DNA from: Planctomycetaceae bacterium
GTDB taxonomy: Bacteria > Planctomycetota > Planctomycetia > Planctomycetales > Planctomycetaceae
Direction of reading: 5' to 3'
DNA length: 8,659 bases
Assembly (NCBI GenBank): GCA_020426085.1
Contig: JAGQQP010000151.1
Span: 1 to 8,659 of the forward strand
Within the stretch, counting starts at the first letter, position 1, and each line of letters begins with the position of its first letter. Made by a program: the position numbers and the translations under genes. Below are positions 6,091 to 8,659 of the stretch, one piece after another. The notes beneath the pieces were generated by a model. It was not told where the DNA came from. It made no database searches and saw nothing but the letters and a program-made list of their open reading frames with translations.

Positions 6091-6211
6091 CTGTTCAAGA
6101 GAGCAAACTGGGGAAGTCTCAATCAGGTAAACGGCTCAGGGAGAGGCAGGATTAATTAAATCGGCTGAAATTAGCATTTCCTGGAAAAGGAGAGCCTTTC
6201 TTGTGCTGAAG

Positions 6212-6586
6212 TTATTTAACATTCCAGCCTCCCGAAAACAGGATGACTAAGATATATCCCCAGATGGGAGACGTGATTAACACGATCCCACTGACGACGA
6301 TGAGTGAGACTGTGATTTTCATTGAGCGGTGTCTGCAAGAGGCGCAGTAGATACCGGTTCCCCAGATGACGATGAAAAACAGAGGCAGTAACTGAAACAG
6401 AGGGGCCATGAAACGGCCCCGGGGAAACAGAGGCATCAGCAACCAGGGGAGAACCAGTAACACGAATGCTCCACCAGCCAGTGTTGCCAGTAGTAAAATC
6501 ATTGACCAGACTGTTACAATCTGCCAGGGAAATGCTGTGCTTTTGGCTGAGGTGTCACCATGATCTGAATTTTCAGATGCATTCAT
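6212..6586 (-). CDS. Small three-span membrane protein of unknown function
   Basis: 124 residues from ATG 6586-6584. On its own strand an AAAGGGCG sequence stands about 4-12 bases upstream and serves as the ribosome binding site. The first 20 residues are hydrophilic (ENSDHGDTSAKS). Hydrophobic segments follow at about 22-50, 58-82 and 91-118; the first is long enough to be one tilted or two short spans. A basic, cysteine-containing loop C81-A-S-C84-R-H-R separates spans 2 and 3. The family is not recognised. It lies 135 nt upstream of the paralogue pair on the same strand and could share their transcript, but that gap also allows a separate promoter. It is divergent from the DUF1990 gene across 96 nt. 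Confidence 0.75.
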   Translation of the reverse strand: MNASENSDHGDTSAKSTAFPWQIVTVWSMILLLATLAGGAFVLLVLPWLLMPLFPRGRFMAPLFQLLPLFFIVIWGTGIYCASCRHRSMKITVSLIVVSGIVLITSPIWGYILVILFSGGWNVK

Positions 6587-6682
6587 CGAGCGCCCTTTCT
6601 GAATGTGTTATGAGAATTGTATCAGGAATATCGCAGGCACAAGCTCAGAAAATGAGTGGTAGGTGTATAAGGTATCAACGGT

Positions 6683-7270
6683 ATGTTTCTTCTTCAGCAG
6701 CCTTCTGCAGAACAGATCAACGAATTCATCGCGATTCAGTCACAGCAGGAGTTGACTTACACCTCCATCGGAGCAACCCGGACACCAACTTCGCCTGATG
6801 GATTTCAGGTCGATTATAACCGGATCTGTCTGGGGCAGGGGAGAGCCGTTTATGAACAGGCAAAGCAGGCGCTGTGTGACTGGCAGCATTTTCAATTGGG
6901 CTGGGTGAGCCTGCATCGGCCGGCTGCGTTGCCTGAGCCGGGACAGACGGTGGCCATTCTGGCGCAGGCGCTGGGACTGTGGGTTCTGAATGCGAGTCGG
7001 GTCGTGTATGTACTGGAAGAGACGGAGCCCGTTCAACGTTTTGCGTTCGCGTATGGCACACTGCCTGATCATGCGGAGTGTGGCGAAGAACGTTTTCAGG
7101 TGGAATGGCGGGCCGACGATGATTCGGTCTGGTATGATCTCTATGCTTTCTCTCGACCGCAGCAACTGATGTCCAAAATCGCTTATCCTTACGTGCGACG
7201 CAAGCAGAAACAGTTTGCGCGTGACTCACTGCAGGCGATGCTGACAGCCGTCGTAAAGGACAGAAAATAG
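6683..7270 (+). CDS. DUF1990 family protein
   Basis: 195 residues from ATG 6683, with AAGGT (6669-6673) as ribosome binding site. The whole protein fits DUF1990: Y26-TSIGATR near the N-terminus, RVVYVLEE (106-113), the highly characteristic FAYGTLPDHAECGEERF (122-138), and VWYDLYAFSRP (149-159). The final basic helix PYVRRKQKQFARDSL (169-183) is usual for the family. There is no signal peptide or membrane span, so it should be cytoplasmic. The length fits a complete single-domain member. DUF1990 proteins occur in bacteria and plants and have no established biochemical function. The two long minus-strand open frames inside this gene are shadows, since the family match on the + strand is unambiguous. 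Confidence 0.93.
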   Translation: MFLLQQPSAEQINEFIAIQSQQELTYTSIGATRTPTSPDGFQVDYNRICLGQGRAVYEQAKQALCDWQHFQLGWVSLHRPAALPEPGQTVAILAQALGLWVLNASRVVYVLEETEPVQRFAFAYGTLPDHAECGEERFQVEWRADDDSVWYDLYAFSRPQQLMSKIAYPYVRRKQKQFARDSLQAMLTAVVKDRK

Positions 7271-7295
7271 CTCGCTGGATGCGGTAATAGGAAGG

Positions 7296-7301
7296 TATAA
7301 T
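7296..7301 (+). promoter_or_regulatory. Consensus -10 hexamer upstream of the small membrane protein
   Basis: A perfect TATAAT stands 53 nt before the ATG at 7355 in the 84-nt gap after the DUF1990 gene. At the proper 17-nt spacing upstream the sequence is CGCTGG, which does not match a -35 element, so promoter activity is only plausible. Confidence 0.3.
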
Positions 7302-7354
7302 TAAAAGAGTGCGCTTCAGAACGATTCCCGTTGAGAAGTGAAAGGAGGTACCAC

Positions 7355-7573
7355 ATGTTTAAAATCATTCTGGGGATTGGTGGATTCATTGTGGGACTGC
7401 CGCTTGGTTTTTTTGGTATGTTCGTGATCGCTGACTGGTTTCGGGTGAACTGGATTCATGGCGACAGTCTGCCGATCTGGGGGATCGTGCTGGTGTGCAT
7501 CGTGACGTCACTGCTGGGGGTAGGCATCGGACATCTCTGCGACCGGCGCAGTGGCAGGCATCCCTTGGATTAG
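7355..7573 (+). CDS. 72-residue two-span membrane protein
   Basis: The start is ATG 7355, because AAAGGAGGT (7341-7349), the best Shine-Dalgarno match in the window, precedes it by five bases. The frame continues up to a TTG at 7331, which would place this Shine-Dalgarno sequence inside the coding region and is rejected. Residues 4-26 (IILGIGG through FVI) and 41-60 (IWGIVLVCIV through GIGH) are predicted spans, joined by a short loop with DWFRVNWIHGD. The C-terminus is polar and basic (CDRRSGRHPLD). Glycines are regularly spaced in both spans, which suits close helix packing. The family is not recognised. The gene is 62 nt before the monooxygenase and may share a transcript with it. Confidence 0.78.
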   Translation: MFKIILGIGGFIVGLPLGFFGMFVIADWFRVNWIHGDSLPIWGIVLVCIVTSLLGVGIGHLCDRRSGRHPLD

Positions 7574-7601
7574 CTATCATTTTCTCGCTGCTCTGACTTT
7601 G

Positions 7602-7613
7602 CTGTTTAAACAG
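7602..7613. promoter_or_regulatory. Perfect 12-bp palindrome upstream of the monooxygenase
   Basis: CTGTTTAAACAG equals its reverse complement and ends 22 nt before the ATG at 7636, just upstream of the likely ribosome binding site (AAGGGAAG, 7625-7632). Catabolic flavin monooxygenase genes are often controlled by dimeric repressors, so an operator is plausible, but no regulator gene is visible here. Confidence 0.28.
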
Positions 7614-7635
7614 ACTCTTCATCGAAGGGAAGCCG

Positions 7636-8659
7636 ATGTCGAAGGGAAATTCGTGTCTGCCTGAACGCACCCCGGTTGTCATCGTCGGTGCCGGTCCGAC
7701 GGGGCTCTCTCTCGCCGTGGAACTGGCGCGACGGAACATCGCATTCCTGCTGATTGACCGGCGTCCGGAACCATTGCCGTTTGATCGTGCGACCGTGATT
7801 CACAGCCGCTCGCTGGAAATATTCGAGTCGATGGGTGTCATCGATGCATTTCTGAAGCGGGGGCATCTGATGCGGGGCTTTAATATCTTCGCCTATGGTC
7901 AGATCGTCGCGCAGACGGACTTCAACAGCCTGGAATGCCGGCATCCTTACGACCTGAATTTATCGGAAAATGAAACGGAAGATATCCTGACCGAGCGACT
8001 CATTGAACTGGGAGGTGCCGTTACGCGGGGCTGGGAACTGAGCGGCCTGGAGCAGAATGAATCACAGGTTACCGCGCAGCTGCGATCCACAGAGGGAACA
8101 GAGCAGACTGTAATCGCAGACTGGCTGGTAGGAACGGATGGAATTCACAGCCGGGTCAGAGAGGCATGTGGTATTGACGTGGAAAGCCATCGCTATCTGC
8201 GGCGCTGGGGAGTGATCGATGGTCAAATCAAAGACTGGCAGCATGCTAAGGATCGGGCGGCGATTCAGATCGAAGCACCGGCTTTGAATCCGATTCCCCT
8301 GCCACAGGATCGCTGGCGGATTTATTTCCGGGCCGATGATGAGATCGATAATGCGGCTCTACTGGAACAGATCAACGCTGGTCTCGATTCTCTGTCTCCC
8401 GGTTCGCGGCTGCTGGAACCGGATGAGCCGATGCTGTACCACACGTATCGACAATTGAGTGCCCATTATCAGTCGGGACGAGTTCTGCTGGCGGGTGATG
8501 CGGCGCATGCCTGCAGTCCAATTGAAGGGCATGGCATGAATACGGGCATTCACGATTCCTTTAACCTGGGCTGGAAACTGGCACTGGTCATCCAGGGGAC
8601 GGCGGATGCGAAACTACTCGCCAGTTATGAGCAGGAACGGCGACCCGCGGCAGACGCTG
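7636..8659 (+). CDS. FAD-dependent aromatic-hydroxylase-type monooxygenase (3' end outside window)
   Basis: 341 complete codons are visible from ATG 7636, preceded by AAGGGAAG; the gene continues past the window. Residues 13-42 are a dinucleotide-binding fold (VVIVGAG, G18-x-G20-x-x-G23) ending in D41-R for FAD ribose contact. R51 and R58 follow in the usual 'R...H.R..EI...G' stretch. The second FAD motif is LVGTDGIHSRVRE (164-176), containing the DG signature for FAD/NAD(P)H. The third is G281-R-VLLAGDAAH (GD at 287-288), with SPIEGHGMNTGIHDSFNLGWKLA close behind. This order is that of class A flavoprotein monooxygenases (PF01494; UbiH/PheA/TfdB-type), which hydroxylate aromatic or related substrates using NAD(P)H and O2. 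The substrate cannot be told. There is no signal peptide, so it should be cytoplasmic. A C-terminal thioredoxin-like domain, present in some members, would lie outside the window. Confidence 0.93.
   Translation, partial: MSKGNSCLPERTPVVIVGAGPTGLSLAVELARRNIAFLLIDRRPEPLPFDRATVIHSRSLEIFESMGVIDAFLKRGHLMRGFNIFAYGQIVAQTDFNSLECRHPYDLNLSENETEDILTERLIELGGAVTRGWELSGLEQNESQVTAQLRSTEGTEQTVIADWLVGTDGIHSRVREACGIDVESHRYLRRWGVIDGQIKDWQHAKDRAAIQIEAPALNPIPLPQDRWRIYFRADDEIDNAALLEQINAGLDSLSPGSRLLEPDEPMLYHTYRQLSAHYQSGRVLLAGDAAHACSPIEGHGMNTGIHDSFNLGWKLALVIQGTADAKLLASYEQERRPAADA

Noticed and set aside
6726..7229. Long minus-strand open frames (167 and 141 residues) inside the DUF1990 gene
   Set aside because: The + strand product matches DUF1990 along its length; the minus-strand translations are rich in Arg, Pro, His and Ser as expected for antisense shadows and have no recognisable fold.
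7331..7354. TTG start extending the small membrane protein by eight residues
   Set aside because: The very strong Shine-Dalgarno sequence at 7341-7349 is correctly placed for the ATG at 7355 and would be inside the extension.

Overview
The window most resembles a chromosomal segment of a planctomycete, possibly Gimesia-like. This rests on the mix of proteins rather than a marker gene: a LamG/DUF1080-type sandwich domain, an exported metallophosphoesterase of the GDNEW type, a lipoprotein with a carboxypeptidase-regulatory-like fold, a SUKH protein, a DUF2007 protein, and several orphan multi-spanning membrane proteins in loosely spaced genes of balanced base composition. The genus is a guess. 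No rRNA, tRNA, CRISPR array, transposase or phage gene was seen.

Left part (1-3759, all + strand). The 3' end of a LamG-like gene is followed closely by a DUF2007 protein with two C-terminal membrane spans (505-1086) and a four-span membrane protein (1102-1551); these two probably form an operon. Next come a secreted calcineurin-like phosphoesterase (1688-2545), a SUKH/SMI1-KNR4 protein (2577-3092) and a lipoprotein (3217-3759). The space before the lipoprotein holds a perfect 12-bp palindrome and a small hairpin.

Middle part (3749-6586). A short stretch of protein-like + strand reading frame with no usable start and an in-frame stop (3749-3982) looks like a gene remnant. It lies where the + strand genes meet three minus-strand genes. 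Two of these (5036-6076 and 4026-5039) are diverged tandem paralogues joined by an ATGA stop/start overlap. Each has six predicted membrane spans around a cytoplasmic PH-like segment and shares specific motifs with the other, including a C-terminal SVxEWEAG tag. The third (6212-6586) is a small three-span membrane protein. The tandem pair is the most unusual item in the window and the best candidate for something undescribed, but its function is unknown.

Right part (6587-8659, + strand). A divergent gap precedes a DUF1990 protein (6683-7270), a 72-residue two-span membrane protein with an excellent Shine-Dalgarno sequence (7355-7573), and the first 341 codons of an FAD-dependent aromatic-hydroxylase-type monooxygenase that runs off the window end (7636-8659). 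A second perfect 12-bp palindrome sits just before the monooxygenase.

No clear defence, secretion or biosynthetic system can be read from the window. The genes look like a set of mostly independent accessory and housekeeping-type functions, several linked to the envelope.
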